Below, piece by piece: positions 15,026 through 23,568 of a DNA stretch of 34,551 nt (position 1 is the stretch's first letter; each line of letters begins with the position of its first letter). This DNA is from an uncultured Subdoligranulum sp. Lineage in GTDB: Bacteria; Bacillota; Clostridia; Oscillospirales; Ruminococcaceae. The stretch spans positions 1 through 34,551 of the forward strand of contig CAJFMB010000015.1 of assembly GCA_904390925.1 (NCBI GenBank), given 5' to 3'. Below the pieces are notes generated by a model. That model worked only from the letters and a program-made list of their open reading frames with translations. It did no database searches and was not told the DNA's origin. The translations under genes were made by a program, and so were the position numbers.

Positions 15026-16633
15026 CTATTCCCCGTCTATGGCGTGTAAAGCGTTCGCCACCCGGGCGAACACGGCGGCGCTGCTTGTTTCGGGGTCCAG
15101 GGTGGCGTCCTGCAAAACCGTGATCACATACTGCGGCTGCTCCGCCGGGACAAAACCGGAAAACCAGTAATTGAGAAGCTCCTCCCCATCCGCATTGAAC
15201 TGGCCGGTCTGGGCTGTCCCTGTTTTTCCGCCGGCGGTCTGCCAGTCCGGTTCTGCCTGGCTTCCGATGCCATCGGTGACCACGCTTTGCAGCATGCTGC
15301 GCAGGACGCGGGCGGTGGCGGCAGGGATCACCTGCCGGGGTTCGGTTTGCGATGCCTCCTGCTGGATTTCCAGTGTCTCGCTGTCCACCGTTCCTTTCAC
15401 AAAAGAAAGAGGCAGATAGCTGCCATCTCCGGCAATCACACGCATCATGGCGGTGATCTGCACCGGGGTCACCGTCAGGCTGCCCTGGCCAAAGGAGAAC
15501 ATCGCCAGCTGTCCTTCATTTTGCAGCTGCTTGCCATCCGGCAGGTTTCCGGCACTGGTTTTCAGTCCACCGGCTACGGCAGTCGCCTGTCCGAACCCGA
15601 AGCGTTGTGCCATTTCGGCCACGCGTTCCGCCCCCAGCGCCTGACCCAATGCCACGAAATAGCAGTTGCAGCTTTGTTCCAGCGCGCCCCGCAGATTGAC
15701 TGTGCCATGGGCACGTCCCAGTGCACAGCGGTAGGTCTGATCCGCCACATCAATGGAACCGGTGCATTCATGGGTGAACCAGTCAAAACCAGCCTCGTAG
15801 GCGGCGGCAGCAAGAACCACCTTGAACACCGAGCCGGCACTGAAGGAGGAAAACGCCCGGTTGATCAGGGAGGTATCCCCCGCCTCAATGCTTTTCTGAA
15901 TATTGTCCGGATCAAACGCCGGCATACTGACCGAGGCAAGAACTTCCCCGGATGTCACATCCGCAACCAGTATGCAGCCGCTCTTCATGGTCTGCTGGGC
16001 AATTCCCTCACAGGCCCGCTGAATTTCTGCATCCAGCGTCAGCTGCACGCCCAGTCCATTTCCCGACTCCCGGGTCTGCATATCCGGCAACGTTCCGTCC
16101 AGAAGGCTTCCCCGGGCCGTCGTGGCGCAGGACACCACATCCGCATCCGTTGCGTGGGACAGAATATCTTCATACGCCAGTTCCAGTCCCGAAACGCCGT
16201 GTCCGTCGCCGTCCAGATAGCCGATCAGGTGTTCGGCAATGGGAAGTTCCAGATACCTTTTGCTGCTGGCATAGGTAAAAATCCCGTTGGCGGTCAGATC
16301 CCGGGAAACCTCCACCAGAAACGGTTGTGTGTTGTTCCTGTTTTCGTAGAGAAAACTTTGCTGTTCATAGGGAACGTAGGGAAAAAGTTCGGCATAACTG
16401 GCATCGCCGGGAATGCACAGAGCATACCAGGTTTTGGACAGCCCGGTAAGGCGTCGCCCGTCGCGGTCAAAGAAATCGCCGCGGGTTCTGGGCAGTTCCG
16501 TGACCGAGACAGTCTGTGCCCCGGCACTGACCGCATAGCCGGAATCTGTGGCAATCCACAAGGTACGGCACAGAACGATGCCAAATAGCAGCACCAGAAT
16601 GACACTGACCCCATTCAGCCGACGTCGTGTCAT
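15026..16633 (-). CDS. Class B penicillin-binding protein (peptidoglycan transpeptidase)
   Basis: This 535-residue protein has a basic N-terminus, one membrane anchor (GVSVILVLLFGIVLCRTLWI), a dimerisation-type domain beginning RTRGDFFDRDGRRLTG, and a transpeptidase domain. Active-site motifs are SVFK near residue 267, SCN near 320 and KTGTAQTG near 468. It cross-links peptidoglycan outside the membrane; FtsI/SpoVD/PbpA-type roles in division or sporulation are all possible. No PASTA repeats are seen. The track start is 33 codons upstream. The ATG at 16633 is preferred because AGGAGGG lies 7 bases before it and the upstream codons carry no family sequence. Confidence 0.92.
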   Translation of the reverse strand: MTRRRLNGVSVILVLLFGIVLCRTLWIATDSGYAVSAGAQTVSVTELPRTRGDFFDRDGRRLTGLSKTWYALCIPGDASYAELFPYVPYEQQSFLYENRNNTQPFLVEVSRDLTANGIFTYASSKRYLELPIAEHLIGYLDGDGHGVSGLELAYEDILSHATDADVVSCATTARGSLLDGTLPDMQTRESGNGLGVQLTLDAEIQRACEGIAQQTMKSGCILVADVTSGEVLASVSMPAFDPDNIQKSIEAGDTSLINRAFSSFSAGSVFKVVLAAAAYEAGFDWFTHECTGSIDVADQTYRCALGRAHGTVNLRGALEQSCNCYFVALGQALGAERVAEMAQRFGFGQATAVAGGLKTSAGNLPDGKQLQNEGQLAMFSFGQGSLTVTPVQITAMMRVIAGDGSYLPLSFVKGTVDSETLEIQQEASQTEPRQVIPAATARVLRSMLQSVVTDGIGSQAEPDWQTAGGKTGTAQTGQFNADGEELLNYWFSGFVPAEQPQYVITVLQDATLDPETSSAAVFARVANALHAIDGE

Positions 16634-16707
16634 GGCATCCCTCCTGTTCCCAACGGTGGCAAAATTGTATTCCCGAATAGTATGTACCTTCCCCATACAA
16701 AACATAC

Positions 16708-16737
16708 GGCCGATGCTGTCCCAAGACAGCACCGGCC
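16708..16737 (-). terminator. Hairpin downstream of the VanZ-like gene
   Basis: GGCCGGTGCTGTC and GGACAGCATCGGCC (minus strand) form a 13-bp stem with one mismatch and a tiny loop, 10 bases past the stop. It is followed by GTATGTTTTGT, a poor T-run, so termination into the downstream PBP gene may be partial. Confidence 0.55.
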
Positions 16738-16746
16738 ATTGGAAAT

Positions 16747-17211
16747 TCAGTTTTGATTTTGTCGGCGGTTACGCCTGTACCAAAGCCAGCAGACCAGCAA
16801 TATACCCGGGACAAACCCCAGCGCATCCACCAGCACATCGGTTGCCAGGCAGGCACGCCCCGGCACAAAGAACTGATGCAGCTCGTCGCTGATCGAATAG
16901 ACCAGGCAGACCAGCAGTGCCGTTGCCGTGCAGAAGCGGAAAGGCTTTCCGGCTGGATTCCAGAAAGAGCAGACCGTCAGTGCCGTACTGATGCCCAGCA
17001 GGAAATACAGCCAGACATGCGCCCATTTGCGCAGATTGGCATGAAAGTCCGGGCTGAACCAGCCGGGTGTGGTCCCGGCCAGGTTATCCTGCTGAATCTG
17101 CTGCGCCAGCTGCGCTGAAAGTTCGTAGGACTGTTGCCCGGGTTGCGCGGACAGGAAGAAAATTCCCGCCATGATTGCAAGCATGATCAGAAAAAGAATC
17201 CAGCGTTTCAG
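16747..17211 (-). CDS. VanZ-like membrane protein, probable CTG start
   Basis: This small membrane protein of about 154 residues has the VanZ-like hallmarks RKWAHVWLYFLLG and SISDELHQFFVPGRA...DVLVDALG, with four hydrophobic segments. VanZ confers low-level teicoplanin resistance in enterococci, but most relatives have no known role. The annotated ATG (17184) has no ribosome site and begins inside the first membrane helix. Nine codons upstream in frame, a CTG (17211) lies 9 bases after AAAGGAAGGG and gives the typical KRWILFLIMLAIMAG N-terminus. I therefore propose a rare CTG start. It follows the hydrolase gene by about 35 bases. Confidence 0.85.
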   Translation of the reverse strand: MKRWILFLIMLAIMAGIFFLSAQPGQQSYELSAQLAQQIQQDNLAGTTPGWFSPDFHANLRKWAHVWLYFLLGISTALTVCSFWNPAGKPFRFCTATALLVCLVYSISDELHQFFVPGRACLATDVLVDALGFVPGILLVCWLWYRRNRRQNQN

Positions 17212-17244
17212 GCGTCCGGTCCCTTCCTTTCGGAGTTGTTGTGT

Positions 17245-18189
17245 TTACAGAATATGATTATCCCGCAGGAATGTTTCCACCACGCGGCGATAGCGCGCCG
17301 GGTCGGACAACAGGCTCATGGCATGGGCAGCACCGGGAAAAACCGCCTTGCGCCGCGGGCCGGTGCATTTGGCGTCGTAATTTTCTTGCAGCATAGAAAA
17401 TGGAACGTAGGTATCCTTGTCCCCATGAATGAACAGCATAGGGGTGTTTCCGCTGCGGGCAACCGCCTGTGCCGGCTGCACCTGGGAAAACCGCACCCCG
17501 GTACGCAGCCATGCCACTGCCATGCAGGGATACAGCAAAAGCGACGGCGGCAGATGGTACCGCGTCCGCATCACATAGGCAAGCTGTTCCTTCAGGCTGG
17601 AATAGCCACAGTCCTCGATGACAAAGGCAAGCTTTTTGTCCATTGCACTGTGCAGCATGACCGTGGCAGCGCCCATGGACTCGCCGTGGGTCCCCAGTAT
17701 GCAATCCTGGCCGAACCGCTGACGTGCCCAGGTGCAGATGGTGGCCAGGTCTTCGGCTTCCCTGCGGCCCATGGTGGTGAGTGCCTGGTCGGACATACCG
17801 TGATTGCGCTGGTCATAGACAATGCAATCAAAACCAAGCTGGCGGAAAATGGCTGCATATTTCAGGCTGGCAATCAGATTTACCGTATAGCCGTGTACAA
17901 TCACCACCACACGGGTCCGCCCGTCTGCCGGTGTACAGTCCGGATCATGCGGAATCACAGCTCCGCGCAGCAGATACCCATACCGGCTTTTTACCGTGAT
18001 ATCCTCCCGGTGCCAGTTTTTCTCCCAATCGGCCAGGGAAAGCCCCGCCAGCGTCAGCTCCTTCTCGCACTTGTCGCGGGTGTCCAGCTGATGGACAGGT
18101 TTGACCACAATATTTGTCAGCGCCCACTCGGCGGCGAACAAAGCCACCGCCCCGGCTGAGAGAATCTGCCATGATTTGACCTTTGCCAA
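17245..18189 (-). CDS. Membrane-anchored alpha/beta hydrolase
   Basis: This protein of about 314 residues has an N-terminal hydrophobic segment (WQILSAGAVALFAAEWALTNIVV) and a serine hydrolase domain. The oxyanion region is VVVIVHGYTVN, the nucleophile is in GTHGESMGA, the acid in IHGDKDTYVPF and the histidine in GAAHAMS. Its substrate cannot be told; esterase, lipase or peptidase are possible. The track start at 18324 has no ribosome site. A TTG at 18189 lies 9 bases after AGGGAGG and is the better start. It is probably co-transcribed with the VanZ-like and PBP genes downstream. Confidence 0.85.
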   Translation of the reverse strand: MAKVKSWQILSAGAVALFAAEWALTNIVVKPVHQLDTRDKCEKELTLAGLSLADWEKNWHREDITVKSRYGYLLRGAVIPHDPDCTPADGRTRVVVIVHGYTVNLIASLKYAAIFRQLGFDCIVYDQRNHGMSDQALTTMGRREAEDLATICTWARQRFGQDCILGTHGESMGAATVMLHSAMDKKLAFVIEDCGYSSLKEQLAYVMRTRYHLPPSLLLYPCMAVAWLRTGVRFSQVQPAQAVARSGNTPMLFIHGDKDTYVPFSMLQENYDAKCTGPRRKAVFPGAAHAMSLLSDPARYRRVVETFLRDNHIL

Positions 18190-18336
18190 AACGGTCACCC
18201 TCCCTGAAAATAAAGTCCGGTATTTCCGAGAAAGATCGGACACCGTGTTTATATTTACAGTTTCAGGATACCAAGTTTCACAGCGTTTTTCAATCCCTGT
18301 CAGTGCAATTTGAACATTGGTCATAAAACTGGCAAA

Positions 18337-18370
18337 ATGCGGGCAGCCCTGAACCGAACGCTGCCCGCAT
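18337..18370 (-). terminator. Terminator downstream of metH
   Basis: ATGCGGGCAG and CTGCCCGCAT (minus strand) form a 10-bp perfect stem followed by TTTTGCC, starting about 10 bases after the metH stop. Confidence 0.75.
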
Positions 18371-18380
18371 GCCCTGATTC

Positions 18381-20786
18381 TTATTCTGCAAAAACCTGTT
18401 TTGCAATGTCCGCAGCTGCCTTTGCGTCCTTGGCATAGAAATCAGCACCGATCTGAGCAGCATACTCCGGCGTAAGCACAGCGCCGCCCACCATCACCTT
18501 GCAGGGCAGCCCAGCCGCATGCAGCTGTTCGATGGTCGACTGCATGGACGGTACCGTGGTGGTCATCAATGCCGACAGCCCCACCAACGGGGCGCCGGTA
18601 CGCTGCACCGTCTCCACCACCATCTCGGGCGGCACATCCCGGCCAAGATCAATCACCTCATATCCATAGTTTTCCAGGATGACCCGCACAATATTCTTGC
18701 CGATATCGTGCACATCTCCCTTGACGGTGGCAATGACAATACGGCCCCGGCTTTCTCCCTGGGTACCGCTGGCGGCAATGGCCGCCTTGACCACGTCAAA
18801 GGCTGCCTGTGCAGCGGATGCCGACTGCAGCAGCTGCGGCAGGAAAATGGTTCCCTTTTCAAAGCCATCCCCCACCTGATCCAAGGCAGGAATCAGCACC
18901 TGATTGACCAGGTCCAGCGGTTCCATCCGGGTAAGGGCCTCCTCGGCGGCGGCACGGGCTTCCGTTTTCAGGCCCCGGCGGACCGCATCCGTCAGGCTGT
19001 GGTGCTCCCCTTCCGGCTTGGCCGTGGAAGCCGAAACCGCCGTCTTTGCCGTCTGGGTGGTCTGAATCTGCAGATCCGCATAGGCACGGATGTATTCGGT
19101 GCTCTTGTCATCCTGGCCGGTCAAAACACGGAATGCCCGGACCGCCCCCATCATATCCGGCGTATTGGGGTTGATGATGGCCAGATCCAACCCCGCCGCC
19201 ATGGCCATGGTCAGGAAGGTGGCATTGAGGTATCCCCGGCAGGGCAAGCCAAAACTGATATTGGAAACGCCAAGGATGGTCCGGACCCCCAGTTCCTTCT
19301 TGCAGATGGAAAGTGCTTTGAGCGTCTGCGCAGCACCGTCCTGCTGGGCGCTGGCGGTCAAAGTGAGACAGTCAATATAGATATCTTCACGGGGAATGCC
19401 ATAACGCTCGGCATATTCGGTGATGCGCCGGGCGATCACCACCCGTTCAGCCACCGTTTTGGGAATGCCATGCTCGTCCAGCGTGAGGCCGACCACGGCG
19501 GCGCCGTACTTCTTGCACAACGGCAGAATCGTCTCCAGGGTTTTCTGTTCCCCGTTGACCGAGTTGACAATCGGCTTGCCATTGTACACACGCAGCGCCC
19601 GGGCCAGTGCCTCCGGGTTGGAGGAATCCAGCTGCAGGGGCAGTTCCGTGATACTTTGCAGCTCCCGCACCAGATGCTCCAACGTGGCTGCCTCGTCAAT
19701 GCCAGGCAGTCCCACATTCACGTCCAACAGATCGGCGCCTGCCTCCGCCTGGGCAACCGCCTGGGACGCCGGGTACGCCATGTCCCCGGTCCGCAAGGCC
19801 TGTTGCAGCCGCTTTTTGCCTGTGGGATTGATCCGCTCGCCCACCACGGTAATGCCGTCAATCTCCACACAGCGCACCGGCGTGCAGAGAACGCTGCGGC
19901 GCAGCGGTACCTTCTGGGCAGGAAAATGTCCGGCAAACGCCTGTTTCAGCAGGCGGATGGTTTCCGGGGTTGTGCCGCAGCAGCCGCCGGCCATCGAGAT
20001 ACCGGTGGGCAGGTATGCCATCATTTCCCGGGCAAAATCCGCAGGCGTCAGATTGTAGCTGCCGTCGGGATTGGGCAGGCCGGCATTGGCCTTGACAAAC
20101 ACCGGCACGCCGCCGGGAACCAAACGGCAGAGACGCTGAATAAAAGGAAGAATCTCCACCGGCCCCAGGGAGCAGTTGATGCCGACCGCATCGGCACCCA
20201 GTCCCACCGCCGTGGCGGCAAAGCTCTCGACAGTACAGCCGGTGAAGGTACGGCCATTGCTCTCAAAGCTCATGGAAGCAAAGACCGGAAGGTCAGAATG
20301 TTCTTTCACCGCCAGCAGTGCAGCTTTAAGCTCATAGAGATCGGTCATGGTTTCCAGAAATACCAGATCCGCGCCGGCCTTGACACCGGCTTCCACCATG
20401 ACGGAAAACTGCGCCACCGCATCCTCAAATTCAAGGCTTCCGGCGGGAGCCAGCAGTTCTCCCAGCGGGCCGATGTCCAGCGCCACCAAAGCGCCGGTCT
20501 CTGCCGCTGCGGCACGTGCACAGGCAATGGAAGCGGTGATTACTTCCTCCGCCGAATGGCCGGTACCAGCCAGTTTATGGGGATTGGCTCCGAAGGTGTT
20601 GGCCAGCAACAGATCCGCGCCGGCCCGGGCGTAGTCACGGTGGATGGCCGTGACGGTTTCCGGCATGGTCAGGGCAGCCAGCTCCGGTTTCTGCCCCGGC
20701 TGGAGGCCACGGGCGGTGAGCTGGGTTCCCATGGCGCCATCCAGAAAGACAAAGCGTTTGCGGGCAAAAAAGTCATTCAGTTGCAC
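18381..20786 (-). CDS. metH: Cobalamin-dependent methionine synthase, lacking the reactivation domain
   Basis: The enzyme moves the methyl group of methyltetrahydrofolate through cobalamin to homocysteine. The ~801-residue product has an N-terminal homocysteine domain (LDGAMGTQL; zinc cysteines in GINCSLGP near 205 and GGCCGTTPE near 269-270), a pterin-binding domain (VVGERINPTGKKRL, LDVNVGLPGIDE, LQLDSSN), and cobalamin cap and binding domains with the ligand motif GDVHDIGKN near the C-terminus. The fourth, AdoMet-binding domain of E. coli MetH is absent but is encoded by the upstream gene. I chose the GTG at 20786 because GAAGGG lies 8 bases before it. This start overlaps the upstream gene by 14 bases. 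Confidence 0.93.
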   Translation of the reverse strand: MQLNDFFARKRFVFLDGAMGTQLTARGLQPGQKPELAALTMPETVTAIHRDYARAGADLLLANTFGANPHKLAGTGHSAEEVITASIACARAAAAETGALVALDIGPLGELLAPAGSLEFEDAVAQFSVMVEAGVKAGADLVFLETMTDLYELKAALLAVKEHSDLPVFASMSFESNGRTFTGCTVESFAATAVGLGADAVGINCSLGPVEILPFIQRLCRLVPGGVPVFVKANAGLPNPDGSYNLTPADFAREMMAYLPTGISMAGGCCGTTPETIRLLKQAFAGHFPAQKVPLRRSVLCTPVRCVEIDGITVVGERINPTGKKRLQQALRTGDMAYPASQAVAQAEAGADLLDVNVGLPGIDEAATLEHLVRELQSITELPLQLDSSNPEALARALRVYNGKPIVNSVNGEQKTLETILPLCKKYGAAVVGLTLDEHGIPKTVAERVVIARRITEYAERYGIPREDIYIDCLTLTASAQQDGAAQTLKALSICKKELGVRTILGVSNISFGLPCRGYLNATFLTMAMAAGLDLAIINPNTPDMMGAVRAFRVLTGQDDKSTEYIRAYADLQIQTTQTAKTAVSASTAKPEGEHHSLTDAVRRGLKTEARAAAEEALTRMEPLDLVNQVLIPALDQVGDGFEKGTIFLPQLLQSASAAQAAFDVVKAAIAASGTQGESRGRIVIATVKGDVHDIGKNIVRVILENYGYEVIDLGRDVPPEMVVETVQRTGAPLVGLSALMTTTVPSMQSTIEQLHAAGLPCKVMVGGAVLTPEYAAQIGADFYAKDAKAAADIAKQVFAE

Positions 20787-21435
20787 AGGTGGTTCCCTTC
20801 TTTCGGTAAGCACATTTTGTGCGCAGGGCACAGGTGGCACAGCCGGCCTTGGTTCCCGTTACCGGGTGGTCCGCCGTGCCAAGAATTGCCGTGACGCTTT
20901 TGCGGGGGGTCAGCAGACAATCCGGCGTCAGGCAAAGACCGATGCCGCGCACCGTGTCCAGCGCGAGACAAAAGTCCTTTTGGAGCGTCAACGGGCAGTC
21001 TCCGTAGCCGGGTGAATAGCGGCCGGTCAGATACAGCCCCTTTTCAGTGATTTGCTGCCGGATTTCTGCTTCAAACTGGTCACAGACCTGCTCCAGCAAG
21101 ACCGAGGCAGCGGCATCTGCCACCGCACCCAGGGCAATATCCTGCAAACAGAGACGCCGCAGTGCAGTATCAACCCCGCTGCCCAGTGTGGCGGCCATCA
21201 ACACCATTCCGTCGCAGCCGTTCAGATGGCGGGCCAGATCCGTTCCCGCATTCTCCAGCGGCAAGGCATCCAGCGGCAGCTGCCGCCAGATTCCCCGCGG
21301 CGTGGCGGCACGGCGGAGTGACGCTTCCGCCCTGGCAAGAAGCTGCTGCATGGAATCATCCGGTGTCCATCCGGCAGCCCCCAGATAGCGCAGCACGGTT
21401 TGGGTATTCAACTGTTCGGGCAATGGCAGCTGCAT
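20773..21435 (-). CDS. Methionine synthase reactivation-domain protein (Met_synt_B12-like)
   Basis: This 220-residue protein resembles the C-terminal AdoMet-binding reactivation domain of MetH, including the signature RYSPGYGDCPL near residue 145 and the SVTAILGTADHPV block. It ends with a cysteine cluster (CATCALRTKCAYRKKGTTC). In full-length MetH this domain helps re-methylate oxidised cobalamin with AdoMet and flavodoxin; as a separate subunit it should do the same for the adjacent MetH. The ATG at 21435 has GGGAGGA about 9 bases upstream, so the 50 extra track residues are not used. It lies between metF and metH. Confidence 0.88.
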   Translation of the reverse strand: MQLPLPEQLNTQTVLRYLGAAGWTPDDSMQQLLARAEASLRRAATPRGIWRQLPLDALPLENAGTDLARHLNGCDGMVLMAATLGSGVDTALRRLCLQDIALGAVADAAASVLLEQVCDQFEAEIRQQITEKGLYLTGRYSPGYGDCPLTLQKDFCLALDTVRGIGLCLTPDCLLTPRKSVTAILGTADHPVTGTKAGCATCALRTKCAYRKKGTTCATE

Positions 21436-21559
21436 GGGCGGTTTCCTCCCTCGGCAGGTCATGTTACCGGGTAAAAAAGACCATGAGATACCATGCGGCA
21501 AATATGGCATCTGTTGGTTATCTTTCCTTCCGGTCTTCCAGTCAGGACATTTTGTCAGA

Positions 21560-22426
21560 TCACAGCAGATCGTGGATGCCATCATACACAGCTTCCGCCA
21601 CGTCGGCGTCGTTCATGGCATAGAGATGAACGCCGTCGGCACCGCCTTCAATCATATCGCGCAGCTGATGGACTGCATAGTCAATGCCCGCCTTGTACAG
21701 CGATGCCGGATCATCCTGCCAGCGGGAAACCATGCGGGTGAACTCGGAAGGCAAACTGGCACTGGAAAGCGCTACCGTTCTCTCGATCTGGCTGCGGCGG
21801 ACAATGGGCATGATACCGGCCGAGACCGGCAGCGTGATGCCGGCTTTCCGGGCCATGTTCAAAAAGCGATAGAATTTGCCGTTATCAAAGAAAAGCTGTG
21901 TCACCAGATGCACCGCCCCGGCCTGCTGTTTGTGAAGCAGATTGGCCACGTCCGCAGTAAGGGAAGGTGCCTCCGGATGTCCTTCCGGGTAGCAGGCACC
22001 GGAAAATTCCATGTCCGGTGCCGTTTTCCGGATAAATTCCATCAGATCACTGGCATGGTGAAAATCCGGGCTTTCCGGGCGAAGCGGCGTATGATCCCCC
22101 CGCAGGGCCAGAACATTATGTACCCCGACCGCACGCAGGTCATCCAGCTGGACAGCCATCTTTTCCCGGTCACTGCCCATGCAAATGGTATGGGCAAGGG
22201 GCAGAATGCCAAGGTCATTTTTCAGGAAATTGGCCACCTGCACCGAGGAAACGCCCCCCGCCGAACCGCCGGCACCATAGGTGACGCTGACAAAATCCGG
22301 GTGCAGTTCCTTCATACGGCGGAGTGTTTGCTGCATGTCGGCAAATTTCGTGGTCTGCTTGGGGGGAAAACACTCAATGGAAAAGACACAGGACTTTTCC
22401 TGAAAAAGCTGGGCAATGGTAGACAT
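21560..22426 (-). CDS. metF: Methylenetetrahydrofolate reductase
   Basis: The enzyme reduces 5,10-methylene-tetrahydrofolate to 5-methyl-tetrahydrofolate, the methyl donor for MetH. The 288-residue product has the MetF TIM-barrel signatures SIECFPPKQ, FVSVTYGAGGS, VLALRGD, HLVTQLFFDNGKFYRF and PVSAGIMPI. The ATG at 22426 has AGGAAAG about 10 bases upstream; the 76 extra track residues have no family match. It sits upstream of the reactivation protein and metH on the same strand, so the methyl supplier and user are co-encoded. Confidence 0.95.
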   Translation of the reverse strand: MSTIAQLFQEKSCVFSIECFPPKQTTKFADMQQTLRRMKELHPDFVSVTYGAGGSAGGVSSVQVANFLKNDLGILPLAHTICMGSDREKMAVQLDDLRAVGVHNVLALRGDHTPLRPESPDFHHASDLMEFIRKTAPDMEFSGACYPEGHPEAPSLTADVANLLHKQQAGAVHLVTQLFFDNGKFYRFLNMARKAGITLPVSAGIMPIVRRSQIERTVALSSASLPSEFTRMVSRWQDDPASLYKAGIDYAVHQLRDMIEGGADGVHLYAMNDADVAEAVYDGIHDLL

Positions 22427-22490
22427 GGTTTTCACTTTCCTTTCTGTTTGGCCAGGATACAGCCGTATTTTGGTTTTTCCAGTAAATAGA

Positions 22491-23519
22491 TCAGGCGGCA
22501 GGGTCCTGCACTTCGCTGTCGGAAGTACAATGGACCTGAATTCCGTTCGAGTCATAGACCACGGTAACCGTCCCGTCATAATCGGTGCGATAAAACTCGG
22601 CACCAATGGCTTGGATGCGGTCCACCACCTCTGCATGGGGATGCCCATAATCATTGTTCAACCCGCAGCTGGCCACCACAATATCGGGAGAAACTGCACT
22701 CAGAAATTCTTCTGTATTGGATGTGCTGGAACCATGGTGTGCTGCCTTGAGCAGATTTGCCTTCAGGTCGTCACCGTAGCGGTTCACCAGCTGCCGTTCC
22801 ACTTCCTGTTCTGCATCCCCGGTATCCACAAAGGCAAAGCCTCCCGCCGTATACCGCAGACAAAGGGACAGATTGTTGGCATCAATCTCCTGGTCCGGAT
22901 TCTCCGGGGTTTCCCCGGCCTGCAGCACCGTAAGCGTTCCGCTACCCAGGGCAAAGGTATCGCCGTCCAGTGCCACATACATCGGGACTCCATTTTCGGC
23001 AGCGGCATCCAAAGTGCGCTCCAGACCAGCGGATTCCTCGTCATATTCGGTCAGGTCCGGAAGGATCAGCATTCCGGTGGGGAATGTCTCCAGCACATCC
23101 GGCATGCCACCGATATGGTCCGCATGGGGATGGGTCATCACCACATAATCCAGTTCTTCCACCCCGCAGGCACGCAGATCCGAGATCAGCCCTTCAGCGG
23201 AATCCGTTGTACCGGCATCAATCAGGCAGAAATTGTCATCCTGGCACAGCAGAACAGAATCCCCCTGCCCCACGTCAAGAAAGGTGACGCTGGTTTCCCC
23301 GGAGGCAATGATCTGTGGATCGGGGGCCTCATCCGATACATCCAGCCAGTCATACAGCTGGTTCCAGGTGGGCACAAAACCTTGCCCGCCGTACTCCTGA
23401 ATGACAAAGCTGAACCCTGCCGCCAGCAGTCCGAGAAGACTGCACACCACGGCGACAAGTTTCCGGTGATTCGGATTTGCATTGCCGCCACGGCGCTTTT
23501 GTCCACGGGAATTTGCCAT
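22491..23519 (-). CDS. Membrane-anchored or secreted ComEC-type metallo-beta-lactamase-fold protein
   Basis: This 342-residue protein has a basic N-terminus, one hydrophobic segment (KLVAVVCSLLGLLAAGFSFVI) and a metallo-beta-lactamase-fold domain like the C-terminal domain of ComEC. It shows SVTFLDVGQGDSVLL, FCLIDAGTT, the metal motif THPHADHIGG, FVDTGDA and LKAAHHGSSTS. Relatives include standalone ComEC-like nucleases or hydrolases; the substrate is unknown but DNA is plausible. AAGGAGA lies 5 bases before the ATG. It lies 49 bases after ftsK and 64 before metF. This gene keeps the metal site that the window's comEC has lost. Confidence 0.9.
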   Translation of the reverse strand: MANSRGQKRRGGNANPNHRKLVAVVCSLLGLLAAGFSFVIQEYGGQGFVPTWNQLYDWLDVSDEAPDPQIIASGETSVTFLDVGQGDSVLLCQDDNFCLIDAGTTDSAEGLISDLRACGVEELDYVVMTHPHADHIGGMPDVLETFPTGMLILPDLTEYDEESAGLERTLDAAAENGVPMYVALDGDTFALGSGTLTVLQAGETPENPDQEIDANNLSLCLRYTAGGFAFVDTGDAEQEVERQLVNRYGDDLKANLLKAAHHGSSTSNTEEFLSAVSPDIVVASCGLNNDYGHPHAEVVDRIQAIGAEFYRTDYDGTVTVVYDSNGIQVHCTSDSEVQDPAA

Positions 23520-23568
23520 GATGTCTCCTTATGTCCGGCTGCTTGCCGGCAGTCCTTGCCCTGTCAGA

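Noticed and set aside
16747-17211. Glycopeptide resistance cluster
   Set aside because: A lone VanZ-like protein without vanHAX or vanRS is common in Firmicutes and does not indicate resistance.
18519-20894. 791-codon plus-strand ORF opposite metH
   Set aside because: It is the antisense shadow of metH and has no domain signature.
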